Shown here in pieces: positions 20,189-29,281 of a stretch of DNA of 64,000 bases. The notes under the pieces were generated by a model, which was given only the letters and a program-made list of their open reading frames with translations, ran no database searches and was not told where the DNA came from. The position numbers and the translations under genes were made by a program. The first letter of the stretch is position 1, and every line of letters starts with the position of its first letter. Origin of the DNA: Xanthomonas sp. 3793 (lineage in GTDB: Bacteria; Pseudomonadota; Gammaproteobacteria; Xanthomonadales; Xanthomonadaceae); NCBI RefSeq assembly GCF_024806835.1, contig NZ_JANTYU010000003.1:602667-666666 (forward strand), written 5' to 3'.

Positions 20189-21091
20189 TTACTCGCCGAT
20201 ACCGAGCTCTTCCGGCAGCGGGCGAAATACGCGCGGGGCATAGCCGAAATCGCGACGTGCCGGTTCCAGGTCGAATACCAGGTCGTCGCGCATGCGCTGC
20301 AGCGCCGCCGCGTTCATGCCACCCAGGCGGCCCAGGCGTTGCGCGGCAGTGAGCGCAAGCCCGAACAGGCTGGGCGGCACCTGATAGAGCCGCGCCGGCC
20401 GTGGCAGCGCCTGCAGCACCCGTTCCACCATCTGCGTGTAGGCCAGCACTTCGCCGCCGCCCACCGCGTAGCTGCGTTGCTGGGTCGCCGGTTGGCCGAT
20501 CACCGCCAGCGCCGCGCTGGCCAGATCGTCCACATGTACCGGCTGACGCAGACCGGTGGCATTGGCCGGCAGCACGAAGGCGCCGGTGCGCTGGGCCAGG
20601 CCGGCAATCTGGGTGAGCGTCTTGTCGCGTCCGGCACCGTAGACCAGGGTCGGGCGCAGCACGGTGGCGGTGGCGCCGCGCGCCATGGCCGCAGAAAACA
20701 GCGCCTGTTCGGCATGCGCCAGCCGTCGCGCCACGTCGCGCTCGGCCGCATCGATCGAATGCTCCTTGACCTCCACGCTGGTGGAACCGAACGCCACGAT
20801 GCGCGATGCGACCACCGGATTTTCGGCATACCAGCGGGCGAAGTGATCCAGCGGCCCGCAGCTGAAGATCACCTCGAAGGCATCGCCTGCGGCGGCCGGC
20901 ACAGCCAGATCGCCTTGCCGCCAGATCAACCCGGAACGCGCCGCACGCGGCTGCCGCGACCATGCCGTCACCTGCCACCCGCGGCTCAGCAGCCGGGTCA
21001 GCAGACGCTCGCCAATCTGCCCGCTGCCGCCAAAAACCAGGGCGCGCGGCGCAGACACAGCGGTGGACGGAGCGGGATGGGTGGCGGTCAC
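20189..21091 (-). CDS. NAD(P)-dependent epimerase/dehydratase family protein
   Basis: A ~300-residue Rossmann protein of the extended/atypical SDR type: nucleotide loop ALVFGGSGQIGERLL near the N-terminus, VAFGSTSVEVKEHS, then VLRPTLVYGAGRDKTL and QPVHVDDLASAALAVIG, as in NAD-dependent epimerases and NDUFA9-like proteins. The YxxxK of classic SDRs is not obvious. The start is uncertain: I give the GTG at 21091, which precedes the Rossmann strand by about 15 residues; an ATG at 21211 would add 40 residues with no similarity. Divergent from mrpA. Confidence 0.78.
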   Translation of the reverse strand: MTATHPAPSTAVSAPRALVFGGSGQIGERLLTRLLSRGWQVTAWSRQPRAARSGLIWRQGDLAVPAAAGDAFEVIFSCGPLDHFARWYAENPVVASRIVAFGSTSVEVKEHSIDAAERDVARRLAHAEQALFSAAMARGATATVLRPTLVYGAGRDKTLTQIAGLAQRTGAFVLPANATGLRQPVHVDDLASAALAVIGQPATQQRSYAVGGGEVLAYTQMVERVLQALPRPARLYQVPPSLFGLALTAAQRLGRLGGMNAAALQRMRDDLVFDLEPARRDFGYAPRVFRPLPEELGIGE

Positions 21092-21258
21092 GGGGCAACG
21101 ACATGGTCCTGAATGACAGCAGCATACCCAGTCCCCGACGTCGATGCGCGCGCCGTTTGGCCGGCAATTGCGCCTGTGCGCGGCGCCGGCGTTGACACTG
21201 ACGTCAGTCAACGGTTTGTTAAGCTCTCTGGCCTGCTCGCGAATCCTGTGTTCCCTGC

Positions 21259-24087
21259 ATGCCTTTTCCGCTGGAAATTATGCTGGCGCTGCCGTTCCTG
21301 ATGGCCGCCGCCGTCGCGCTGTTCTCGCGCACGCCACGTTCGATCACTGCGTGGTTGGCTGCGGCTGCGCCATTGGCCGGTCTGCTGGTGCTTGCCACGC
21401 TGACGCCGGCAGTGCTGCGCGGCGAGGTGATTGGCAGCGAGCATGCGTGGTTGCCGCAGATCGGTTTGATGTTCTCGCTGCGGCTCGATGGGCTGGCCTG
21501 GATGTTCGCGCTGCTGGTGCTGGGCATCGGCGCATTGGTGGTGATGTATGCGCATTACTACCTGAGCGCACGCGATAGCGCTTCGCGCTTTTTTGCCTAT
21601 CTGTTGCTGTTCATGGGCGCCATGCTCGGCATGGTGCTGTCGGGCAATCTGCTGTTGCTGATGGTGTTCTGGGAGCTCACCAGCATCAGCTCGTTCCTGC
21701 TGATCGGGTTCTGGTCGCACCGCAAGGATGCACGCGAAGGCGCACGCATGGCATTCGTGCTGACTGCTGGCGGTGGTCTGGCGCTGCTGGGCGGGGTGCT
21801 GATGCTCGGCCGCATCGTCGGCAGTTTTCAGCTGGATGCCGTACTGGCCGCCGGCGATGTGATCCGCGCCAGCCCGCTGTATCCGTATGCACTGGGATTG
21901 GTGCTGTTGGGCATCTTTACCAAGAGCGCGCAGTTTCCGTTTCACTTCTGGTTGCCGCAGGCGATGGCCGCGCCCACGCCGGTGTCGGCGTACCTGCACT
22001 CGGCCACGATGGTGAAGGCCGGGGTGTTTTTGCTGGCGCGCCTGCATCCCGCACTGGCCGGCACCGACCTGTTTTTTTACACCGTCACCAGCATCGGCGC
22101 GATCACGCTGTTGCTGGGCGCGTGGCATGCGATCTTCCAGCACGACCTCAAGGGCGTACTGGCGTACTCCACCATCTCGCATCTTGGCCTGATCACGATG
22201 CTGTTCGGCCTGTCGACGCCGATGGCGGTGGTGGCGGGCGTGTTCCACATCCTCAACCACGCCGTGTTCAAGGCGTCGTTGTTCATGGCTGCGGGCATCA
22301 TCGACCACGAGACCGGTACGCGCGACATGCGCAGGCTGGGCAATCTGCGCCGGCTGATGCCGTTTACCAGTGCATTGGCGATCATCGCATCGTTGGCGAT
22401 GGCGGGCATTCCGCTGCTCAATGGCTTCCTGTCCAAGGAAATGTTCTTTGCGGTGGCGCTGGAGACCCAGGCGCCGGAACCGATGCGCATCCTGGCGAGC
22501 ATCGCCGCGTTGCTGGCCGGCCTGCTCGGGGTGGCTTACAGCCTGCGGTTTGTACACGACACCTTCTTCGGCCACGGCCCACGCGATCTGGAAACCACAC
22601 CGCACGAGCCGCCGCGCTGGATGAAGATCCCGGTGGAAGTGCTGGTGCTGATCTGCCTGGCGGTCGGCATCGTGCCGGCATGGACGGTGGCGCCTGTGCT
22701 GCGCGCCGGAGCCGGCGCGATTCTTGGCGATCGATTGCCCGACTACAGTCTGGCGCTGTGGCACGGCTTGAACTGGCCGTTGGCAATGAGCGTGGCCGGC
22801 ATGATCGGCGGCACGCTGCTGTACATGGCGATCCGCCGCCTGCTGGATCTGTATGCGGTGCAGAACCGCTCGCCCGGCAAGGCCATGTTCCACTGGAACC
22901 TGCGTGCGCTGTTTAGCGCCACCACGCACATGACCGACGCGATCACCAACGGCAATCTGCAGCGCATGCTGATGTTGCTGGTGCTGAGCGCGGTGGTGGT
23001 GGCGCTGGTGCCGTTCCTGCAGGGCGGCGCGCTGCCGGCCTGGCCGGCACCCACGCCGATGCCGCTGCTGGGCTGGACGGTCTGGCTGCTGATGATCGCC
23101 TGTGCGTTGGGCAGCCTGTTCCTGTACAGGCAGCGCCTGCTGGCGGTGCTGGTGCTCGGCGGCACCGGGCTGGCGGTGAGCCTGACCTTCGTGTTCCTGT
23201 CGGCGCCGGACCTGGCGCTGACGCAGCTGCTGGTGGAGATGGTGACACTGGTGCTGATGCTGCTGGCGATGAACTACCTGCCCGAACGCTCGCTGCCCGA
23301 GCGCGCGCGGCTGCGCAAGATCCGCGACGCCTGCCTTGCGATCGCCGGTGGCGCCGGACTGGCCGCGCTGTCGTACACCTTGATGACGCAGTCCAGCCAT
23401 ACCGTTGCCGGCGAACTGCTGCAGCGCGCGTTGCCCGAGGCGTATGGGCGCAACGTGGTCAACGTGATCCTGGTGGATTTCCGCGGTTTCGATACGTTTG
23501 GCGAGATCACGGTGTTCGCGATTGCCGGGTTGGTGGTGCATGCGCTGTTGCGACGCTCGCGCATGGCACCGGAACGCAGCATGCCCGGGCCGCCGATCCG
23601 GTTGCCGGTGCCGGCGGATCTGGCGCAGATCATGTTCCCGCTGACGCTGACCGTGTCCCTGTTCCTGTTCCTGCGCGGTCACAACGCGCCCGGTGGCGGC
23701 TTCATCGCCGGGCTGGTGCTGGCGGTGCCGTTGCTGATGCAGTACGTGATCCAGGGCACCGCGTCGGTGGAATCGCGCTTCGGCTTCGACTACATCCGGC
23801 TGATCGGCATCGGCCTGTTGTGCGCGCTGCTCAGCGGTGCCGGCTCGCTGCTGTTCGGGTTGCCGTTCCTGAGCAGCGGGCATGTGGAGATTCCGCTGCC
23901 GCTGCTGGGCGATCTGGAACTGGCCAGCGCATTGGGGTTCGATATCGGGGTGTATCTGGTGGTGTTCGGTGCGGCGATGTTGATGCTGTCGATGATGGGC
24001 ACGATCAAGCCCTCGCGTACGCGCAGTTCGCAGCGCGGCGAGATCGACCCCACCCAACGTTCGACACGCACCGCGGAGCAGCATTGA
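21259..24087 (+). CDS. mrpA: Mrp-type Na+(K+)/H+ antiporter subunit A, with fused MrpB domain
   Basis: A 942-residue polytopic membrane protein and first gene of the antiporter operon. Residues ~1-480 are the NuoL/MrpA-like proton-antiporter core (WELTSISSFLLIGFW, HSATMVKAGVFLLARLHP, STISHLGLITMLFGL). Residues ~600-760 are the MrpA C-terminal part (LSAPDLALTQLLVEMVTLVLMLL), and ~780-920 a MrpB domain (MFPLTLTVSLFLFLRGHNAPGGGFIAGLV). The A-B fusion is the group 2 (PhaA/ShaA) arrangement. It exchanges Na+ or K+ for protons, giving alkali, salt or bile-like tolerance. The stop overlaps the next start (TGATG). Confidence 0.94.
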   Translation: MPFPLEIMLALPFLMAAAVALFSRTPRSITAWLAAAAPLAGLLVLATLTPAVLRGEVIGSEHAWLPQIGLMFSLRLDGLAWMFALLVLGIGALVVMYAHYYLSARDSASRFFAYLLLFMGAMLGMVLSGNLLLLMVFWELTSISSFLLIGFWSHRKDAREGARMAFVLTAGGGLALLGGVLMLGRIVGSFQLDAVLAAGDVIRASPLYPYALGLVLLGIFTKSAQFPFHFWLPQAMAAPTPVSAYLHSATMVKAGVFLLARLHPALAGTDLFFYTVTSIGAITLLLGAWHAIFQHDLKGVLAYSTISHLGLITMLFGLSTPMAVVAGVFHILNHAVFKASLFMAAGIIDHETGTRDMRRLGNLRRLMPFTSALAIIASLAMAGIPLLNGFLSKEMFFAVALETQAPEPMRILASIAALLAGLLGVAYSLRFVHDTFFGHGPRDLETTPHEPPRWMKIPVEVLVLICLAVGIVPAWTVAPVLRAGAGAILGDRLPDYSLALWHGLNWPLAMSVAGMIGGTLLYMAIRRLLDLYAVQNRSPGKAMFHWNLRALFSATTHMTDAITNGNLQRMLMLLVLSAVVVALVPFLQGGALPAWPAPTPMPLLGWTVWLLMIACALGSLFLYRQRLLAVLVLGGTGLAVSLTFVFLSAPDLALTQLLVEMVTLVLMLLAMNYLPERSLPERARLRKIRDACLAIAGGAGLAALSYTLMTQSSHTVAGELLQRALPEAYGRNVVNVILVDFRGFDTFGEITVFAIAGLVVHALLRRSRMAPERSMPGPPIRLPVPADLAQIMFPLTLTVSLFLFLRGHNAPGGGFIAGLVLAVPLLMQYVIQGTASVESRFGFDYIRLIGIGLLCALLSGAGSLLFGLPFLSSGHVEIPLPLLGDLELASALGFDIGVYLVVFGAAMLMLSMMGTIKPSRTRSSQRGEIDPTQRSTRTAEQH

Positions 24088-24461
24088 TGGAACTGGCAGT
24101 GGCAAGCGCCATCGGCGTCCTCACCGCATTGGCGATCTATCTGTTGCTGCGCGCGCGCAGCTTCGATGTGATCCTGGGGATGACCTTCCTGTCCTACGCG
24201 ACCAACCTGCTGATCTTCGCCGGCGGACGGCTGCGCAGCGGCCAGCCGCCGGTGTTGCGCGAGGGCGTGCCGGTGGACCTGCTGCACTACACCGACCCGT
24301 TGCCGCAAGCGCTGGTGCTGACGGCGATCGTGATTGCCTTTGCGATGACGGCGGTGAGCCTGGTGCTGGCGATCCGCAGCCGCAGCGACAACGGCAGCGA
24401 TCACGTGGATGCGCATGAAGATGCCGCCACCGGCGTGGATACGCGGCAGGCGCGGCGATGA
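24087..24461 (+). CDS. mrpC: Mrp antiporter subunit C
   Basis: A 124-residue NuoK-like protein with three helices; VILGMTFLSYATNLLIFAGGR and TDPLPQALVLTAIVIAFAMTA are the MnhC/NuoK signatures including the buried Glu/Asp region. The hydrophilic tail (~100-124) is a little longer than usual. The start is inside the mrpA stop (TGATG) and the stop overlaps mrpD by four bases. Confidence 0.93.
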   Translation: MELAVASAIGVLTALAIYLLLRARSFDVILGMTFLSYATNLLIFAGGRLRSGQPPVLREGVPVDLLHYTDPLPQALVLTAIVIAFAMTAVSLVLAIRSRSDNGSDHVDAHEDAATGVDTRQARR

Positions 24462-26002
24462 ATCATCTGTTGATCCTGCCGATTCTGATCCCGATGCTGG
24501 GCGCGTCCGCATCGCTGTTTGTCGAGCACCGCCGCTACGGGCCGCGCGTGCAGCGCAGTGTGGCGTGGGCGAGCATGGCCTTGCTGGCAGCGGCGGTGGT
24601 TGCGTTGTTCGCACGTGCCGCGGAGGGCGGCGTGCTGGTGTATCTGCTCGGCGACTGGCCGGCGCGGTTGGGCATCGTACTGATGGGCGACCGGCTGTCG
24701 GCATGGATGCTGTTGACCACCCTGGTCCTGGGCTCGGCCTGCCTGCTGCATGCCTGCGCCGGCTGGGATCGTCGCGCGCCGCACTTCCATGCCTTGTTCC
24801 AGTTCCAGTTGATGGGCTTGAACGGCGCATTCCTGACCGGCGACATCTTCAACCTGTTCGTGTTCTTCGAGGTGATGCTGATCGCCTCCTACGGGTTGCT
24901 GCTCAGTGGCGGGCGCGGCCTGCAGATGCGCGTCGGCCTGCATTACGTGGTGTTCAACGTGTGTGCGTCGACGCTGTTTCTGATTGCGCTGGGCCTGCTG
25001 TTTGGCGTCTTCGGCACGCTCAACATGGCCGAATTGTCGCAACGTATTGCCGACCTACCGGCGCAGGACGTGCCGCTGGCCAAGGCATCGTTGGGCTTGT
25101 TGCTGCTGGTGTTCTGCAGCAAGGCTGCGTTGCTGCCGCTGTACCTGTGGTTGCCGGAGACTTATTCGCGCGCGCCGGCAGCGGTAGCGGCATTGTTCGC
25201 GATCATGACCAAGGTTGGGCTGTACGCAACGTTGCGTGTGTCCTCGCTGTGGTTTGGCGCCAGTGCCGGCGCGCTGCATGGGTTTGGCCGGCATGCGCTG
25301 CTGTGGCTGGGCATTGCGACGCTGCTGATGGCCGCCTTCGGGGTGATGGCCGCATCGCGGTTGCGGGTGATGGTGTCGTATCTGGTGGTGTTTTCGGCTG
25401 CGACCTTGTTCATCGCCTTCTCGCTCGACGATGCCGGCGCGTTGGGTGCGGGCCTGTACTACCTGCCGCACAGCAGCTTTGTGGCCGCGGCCCTGTTCAT
25501 GGTGTCGGACCTGATCCGGCGCCGCCGCGGCAGCGCCAGCGATCGCAAGGAAGTGGTCGCACCGCTGCCGCGGCGTGGGATACCCGGCGCGATGTTCATG
25601 ATCGCTGCGGTCGCGGTCGCCGGCCTGCCGCCGCTGTCCGGATTCCTCGCCAAGGCGGCCTTGCTGCAGCATGTGCCCGACGGCCTGGTCGGACCGGTCT
25701 GGGGCGCGATTCTCGGCAGCAGCCTGTTGGTGGTGATCGGCTTGACCCGCGCCGGCGTGCGACTGTTCTGGCGCGTGCCGGAGGCAGTGGAAGACACGCC
25801 CGAACTCCAGCCGCAACGCCGTGGCCGCATGCGACCGGTGGAAACCGCCGCAACGGTTCTGCTGCTGAGCGGCCTGGTGGCGATGACGGTCGGTGCCGAA
25901 CCGCTGATGCGCTACACCGATGCCGCCGCTGCCCAGTTGCGCGACCCCGGTGCGTATGTGGATCAGGTGCGCGCCACCACGCCACAACGGAGGCAGCCAT
26001 GA
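24458..26002 (+). CDS. mrpD: Mrp antiporter subunit D
   Basis: A 514-residue NuoN/NuoL-like transporter subunit with about 14 helices. FNLFVFFEVMLIASYGLLLSGG carries the conserved Glu, CSKAALLPLYLWLPETYSRAPAAVAALFAIMTKVGLYATLRV the proton path lysine and His/Pro region, and GLPPLSGFLAKAALL the C-terminal signature. Essential partner of MrpA in proton movement. ATGA overlaps on both sides (with mrpC at 24458, mrpE at 25999) point to tight stoichiometric expression. Confidence 0.94.
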   Translation: MNHLLILPILIPMLGASASLFVEHRRYGPRVQRSVAWASMALLAAAVVALFARAAEGGVLVYLLGDWPARLGIVLMGDRLSAWMLLTTLVLGSACLLHACAGWDRRAPHFHALFQFQLMGLNGAFLTGDIFNLFVFFEVMLIASYGLLLSGGRGLQMRVGLHYVVFNVCASTLFLIALGLLFGVFGTLNMAELSQRIADLPAQDVPLAKASLGLLLLVFCSKAALLPLYLWLPETYSRAPAAVAALFAIMTKVGLYATLRVSSLWFGASAGALHGFGRHALLWLGIATLLMAAFGVMAASRLRVMVSYLVVFSAATLFIAFSLDDAGALGAGLYYLPHSSFVAAALFMVSDLIRRRRGSASDRKEVVAPLPRRGIPGAMFMIAAVAVAGLPPLSGFLAKAALLQHVPDGLVGPVWGAILGSSLLVVIGLTRAGVRLFWRVPEAVEDTPELQPQRRGRMRPVETAATVLLLSGLVAMTVGAEPLMRYTDAAAAQLRDPGAYVDQVRATTPQRRQP

Positions 26003-26505
26003 GCGCGCGCATGCCCTTGCGGCGCCGGTTGCTGCCCTCGCCGTCGTTGACTGTCACCGTGTTCGTGTTCTGGCTGCTGCTCAGCGACAGCTTCGGGCCG
26101 CAGCAATGGGTGCTGGGCGCACTGCTGGGCGTGGTTGTGCCGATCTTCGCCGCGCGGCTGGACCGCGAATTCGCCCGCATCGGCTCGCTGCGCTCGGTCC
26201 CGCGCATGTTGCTGGTGGCGGCCGGCGACATCGTGCGCTCCAACATCAAGGTCGCCATCCAGGTACTCGGGCCGGAATCGCGCATCCACCCCGGCTTTAT
26301 CTGGGTGCCGCTGGATATCGCCAATATCCACGGCATTGCGGCGCTGACGAGCATGATCACGCTGACGCCTGGCACGGTGTCAGCGGCGTTGTCGGACGAC
26401 CGCAAATACCTGTTGGTGCATGTGCTGCATCTGGACGACCCGGACGCGTTGATCGCCGAGATCAAGACCCGCTACGAAAAACCTCTGATGGAGATCTTTC
26501 CATGA
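25999..26505 (+). CDS. mrpE: Mrp antiporter subunit E
   Basis: A 168-residue MnhE-type subunit: two N-terminal helices (VTVFVFWLLLSDS and WVLGALLGVVVPIF) and a soluble ferredoxin-like C-terminal domain with TPGTVSAALSDDRKYLLVHVLHLDD. Found in all Mrp complexes and needed for assembly. The start is fixed by the ATGA overlap with mrpD. Confidence 0.93.
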   Translation: MSARMPLRRRLLPSPSLTVTVFVFWLLLSDSFGPQQWVLGALLGVVVPIFAARLDREFARIGSLRSVPRMLLVAAGDIVRSNIKVAIQVLGPESRIHPGFIWVPLDIANIHGIAALTSMITLTPGTVSAALSDDRKYLLVHVLHLDDPDALIAEIKTRYEKPLMEIFP

Positions 26506-26786
26506 CCGGTCACATGTTCATCGAATCGACCATCGTCATCTGCATGCACGCGGTAGGCCTGGCCATCCTGATGGCATTGTGGCGGCTGCTGCGCGGCCCG
26601 ACGGTGCCGGACCGCATCCTGGCGCTGGATACGCTCTCGGTCACCGCCATCGCCGAACTGATGTTGCTGGGCATGTATCTGGATTCGCCAATCTATTTCG
26701 AGGCGGCGCTGGTGATTGCGATGCTGGGCTTCGGCAGCACCGTGGTGTTGAGCAAATTCGTGCTGCGTCGGGATATCGTCGAATGA
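26502..26786 (+). CDS. mrpF: Mrp antiporter subunit F
   Basis: A 94-residue protein with three predicted helices and the MnhF core RLLRGPTVPDRILALDTLSVTAIAELML. The conserved Asp in GPTxPDRILALD is present. ATGA overlaps with mrpE and mrpG. Confidence 0.93.
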   Translation: MTGHMFIESTIVICMHAVGLAILMALWRLLRGPTVPDRILALDTLSVTAIAELMLLGMYLDSPIYFEAALVIAMLGFGSTVVLSKFVLRRDIVE

Positions 26787-27205
26787 TCGCGCTCACCGAA
26801 TACCTGCTGAGCGCGCTGTTGCTGGTCGGCACCTTCTTCATCCTGATCGGTGCGTTCGGTCTGGTGAAACTGTCGGACTTCTTCAAGCGCCTGCATGCGC
26901 CGACCAAGGCGAGCACGCTGGGCGTGGGCTGCGTGCTGTTAGGCTCGGTGGGGTATCACCTGTTCCTGGGCGTGGACCCGCAGCCGCGCGAGTTGCTGAT
27001 CACCGTGTTCCTGTTCATCACCGCGCCGATCAGCGCGCACATGATGGCCAAGGCCGCGCTGTCGCTGATGATGGAAAACCGCCCGGAAGTGCCCAACCAC
27101 GGCGACATGGAAAAGGAAGGCCTGCCCTCGCCGACGGCCGAAGGCGATGTCGGCGAGAACGCAGAGACCGCCAAGCAGCATGAGCGACCTGCAGCGGAGC
27201 GCTGA
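26783..27205 (+). CDS. mrpG: Mrp antiporter subunit G
   Basis: A 140-residue MnhG-type subunit with three helices; GAFGLVKLSDFFKRLHAPTKASTLGVGCVLLG and FITAPISAHMMAKAAL are diagnostic. The hydrophilic C-terminal tail (~105-140: NRPEVPNHGDMEKEG...) is charged and probably cytoplasmic. Last gene of the operon. From here to 27594 (389 bases) I see no supported gene and no clear terminator. Confidence 0.93.
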   Translation: MIALTEYLLSALLLVGTFFILIGAFGLVKLSDFFKRLHAPTKASTLGVGCVLLGSVGYHLFLGVDPQPRELLITVFLFITAPISAHMMAKAALSLMMENRPEVPNHGDMEKEGLPSPTAEGDVGENAETAKQHERPAAER

Positions 27206-27594
27206 TCTCGCGCGGCACCGGTGACGCGAGTGCGTGCAGCGGCCTTGTTACGCGTAACGCAGTTCCCCGGCAGTACTGCTCCAGTCGCAATGGATGCAAC
27301 GGTGCTTCGGGGGTGCGATACGGCATCTGTACGCATTGCACAAACCCCTGCGTCCGAGCGTGCATCGATAGCACTCCTGCAGACCTCGACCGCTGCCTTT
27401 GCATCGGCGCCGCCCCGCAGGCGGGCGAACCAGCACGTGCTGCCTATCCATGGGCTGCAGTGCCGCAGCGACGCTACGCTAGCAGCGCTATGCGAGCGAG
27501 CGTGGATCATCCATCTACCGAGCGCTGCAGCGTCAGCATCTGCGTGTGTGCCTGCGGCGACAGGCCGACACCGACATGCCACGCGACACGCAGC

Positions 27595-28242
27595 TCAGCC
27601 GCAGCCTTCCACATAATCCACCTGCGGCGACCGCCCTACCCGCCAGCTGCTGACCCTACCGTCGGCATCGGTCTCGAAGACCACCGCAGACTGCGTCGCG
27701 GCGCTGGCGTGGCGCAGCGTCTGCGCGCCGGGCAGGTACTTGTGTGGCTGTGCATCCAACCCGTCGGGATACAGCGCGCGCAGCTGCGCGAGCGTCATGC
27801 CGACCCTGCCGCCACCGGGCGCGACTTCCTTCGCCTCGTTGGTCTGATAGCGCAGCAGACGATCGCCTTCGAACATGAAACCGAACCGACGCGCGTCATC
27901 GGCCCACTGCGGGCGCAAGAAGTAGCACCCGCCGTCGCTGGCCGCATCGCCGCGTAGTTCGCCACCCCAGGCCTTGCGTGCCTGTTCGGCATCCATGCCC
28001 AACCGCAGGTCGCCGTAGCCGTCCATCCGCGCAAGCGTGGTCGGCTGCTGACGCAGATGCGGCGGAAACGTGCCAGGCGGGGCGGTCGCCGGCGGCACTG
28101 CATCTGCGGGCTGATCGTTGGCAGACGCGACCGGCGCATGCGCGGCCTCGGCCGGCGCTTGCGCAGCCGGCGCGTCGTCGCCGCGATGACAGCCGGCCAT
28201 CACCAGCACCATCCCTATCAAACCCAGCAGTCTGCATGTCAT
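27595..28242 (-). CDS. putative lipoprotein, function unknown
   Basis: A 215-residue protein with signal MTCRLLGLIGMVLVMAGC (MAGC lipobox), an Ala/Pro-rich linker (~25-60) and a compact C-terminal domain (LRLGMDAEQARKAWGGELRG..CYFLRPQW..RFGFMFEGDRLLRYQTNE..GMTLAQLRALYP). That domain resembles uncharacterised periplasmic proteins annotated as lectin-like or hypothetical in Xanthomonas. The ATG at 28242 is set by the signal peptide; the open frame extends much farther upstream without similarity. Convergent with nothing; divergent from the gene at 28383. Confidence 0.72.
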   Translation of the reverse strand: MTCRLLGLIGMVLVMAGCHRGDDAPAAQAPAEAAHAPVASANDQPADAVPPATAPPGTFPPHLRQQPTTLARMDGYGDLRLGMDAEQARKAWGGELRGDAASDGGCYFLRPQWADDARRFGFMFEGDRLLRYQTNEAKEVAPGGGRVGMTLAQLRALYPDGLDAQPHKYLPGAQTLRHASAATQSAVVFETDADGRVSSWRVGRSPQVDYVEGCG

Positions 28243-28382
28243 CGCTGCACTCCCTATGTCCTGGCCCAGCGTACACAGCCGGCATCGCGGCAATGTGCAG
28301 GGCGCGGTCGCATCCCGTCGCGGCGATGTCATCGGCGCTTCATTGACAGCGATCACGCTGTCGGCTTCGCAGGACTGCCGCC

Positions 28383-28940
28383 ATGACCCCACGCAAGACC
28401 GAGCTCGCCCTGACCGCGCTGCAATCGCACCGCAGCCCGCTGACGTTATTGCAGCGTCGCGCGTTGATCCTGGCCGACGGTCAACGCGACCTGACATCGC
28501 TGGCGCTGCTGCTGGGGGATCACGGCGCCGCCCTGGTGCAGACGCTGTGCGCAATGGGATATCTGACCGACACCGACGATGCGCAAGCCAGCGCATCGCG
28601 CTCGACTGCGCCCATGGCCGCGATGGCGCCGACTGCCACGGCGCCTGCCACCTTGCAGACACCGCCGGCCACCGAGCCCACCGAAGAGGATCTGCAACGC
28701 CAGCGCCGTCGCGCTGCCACCAACGCGCGCCTGTACCTGCTCGACATCCTGCAGTTGCAGCGCAATCCGGTTGCGGTGGTACTGCACCGGCAGTTGCAGG
28801 CCGCACGCGCGGAAGAGGCGATCGGTGTCGCCATCCATACGGCCTTGCGCGAGCTACCGCAGTTCACCTCGGCCTCGTATGCACAGCGTGTGCGCACGCG
28901 GATTGAAGAGCTGCTGCCGGATGCAGAGCAGGCTGCGTAA
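28383..28940 (+). CDS. hypothetical protein with predicted N-terminal winged helix
   Basis: A 185-residue soluble protein I cannot name. Residues ~5-65 (LTLLQRRALILADGQRDLTSLALLLGDHGAALVQTLCAMGYL) read as three helices and a hairpin, like winged-helix modules in which a region scores a ladder of positions before a C-terminal L-x-x-x-G-Y/L. A Pro/Ala/Thr linker (~70-100) separates it from a helical C-terminal half (RRRAATNARLYLLDILQLQRNP...ARAEEAIGVAIHTAL). No signal peptide. The 341 bases that follow, to 29281, show no gene. Confidence 0.6.
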   Translation: MTPRKTELALTALQSHRSPLTLLQRRALILADGQRDLTSLALLLGDHGAALVQTLCAMGYLTDTDDAQASASRSTAPMAAMAPTATAPATLQTPPATEPTEEDLQRQRRRAATNARLYLLDILQLQRNPVAVVLHRQLQAARAEEAIGVAIHTALRELPQFTSASYAQRVRTRIEELLPDAEQAA

Positions 28941-29281
28941 TGCCGACGGCATAGGGTGTCGCAGGTACGTCGCTGCGATGATGCAAAGCCGCTGGCCAGG
29001 GGCGCGCCACTGTGCGATTGCGCTGGGCGTGCGTGCGGTCGATGCCGGTGAAGCGACAGGAACGACCGTGCCCGTCCGGGAAACGCTGGGCTTGCCCGCC
29101 GATTGAGCGCCAATGCCGGTAGCGCAAACCGGTTTGATCGGCTCGATTGGAGCGGCCAGGAAAACGTGGCGGGCAGTCATGTGGACAGCGCACCCGGAAC
29201 CGGATCGCCTGGGCGGGACATGTCGCAGCGCGCACCTAGCGCGTCCGCCTGACGGTCAGCCAGGCCTCGTGTTGCACGCGC

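Noticed and set aside
27221..27616. 131-codon plus-strand frame after mrpG
   Set aside because: No similarity, no ribosome site, overlaps the 3' end of the lipoprotein gene on the other strand; likely spurious.
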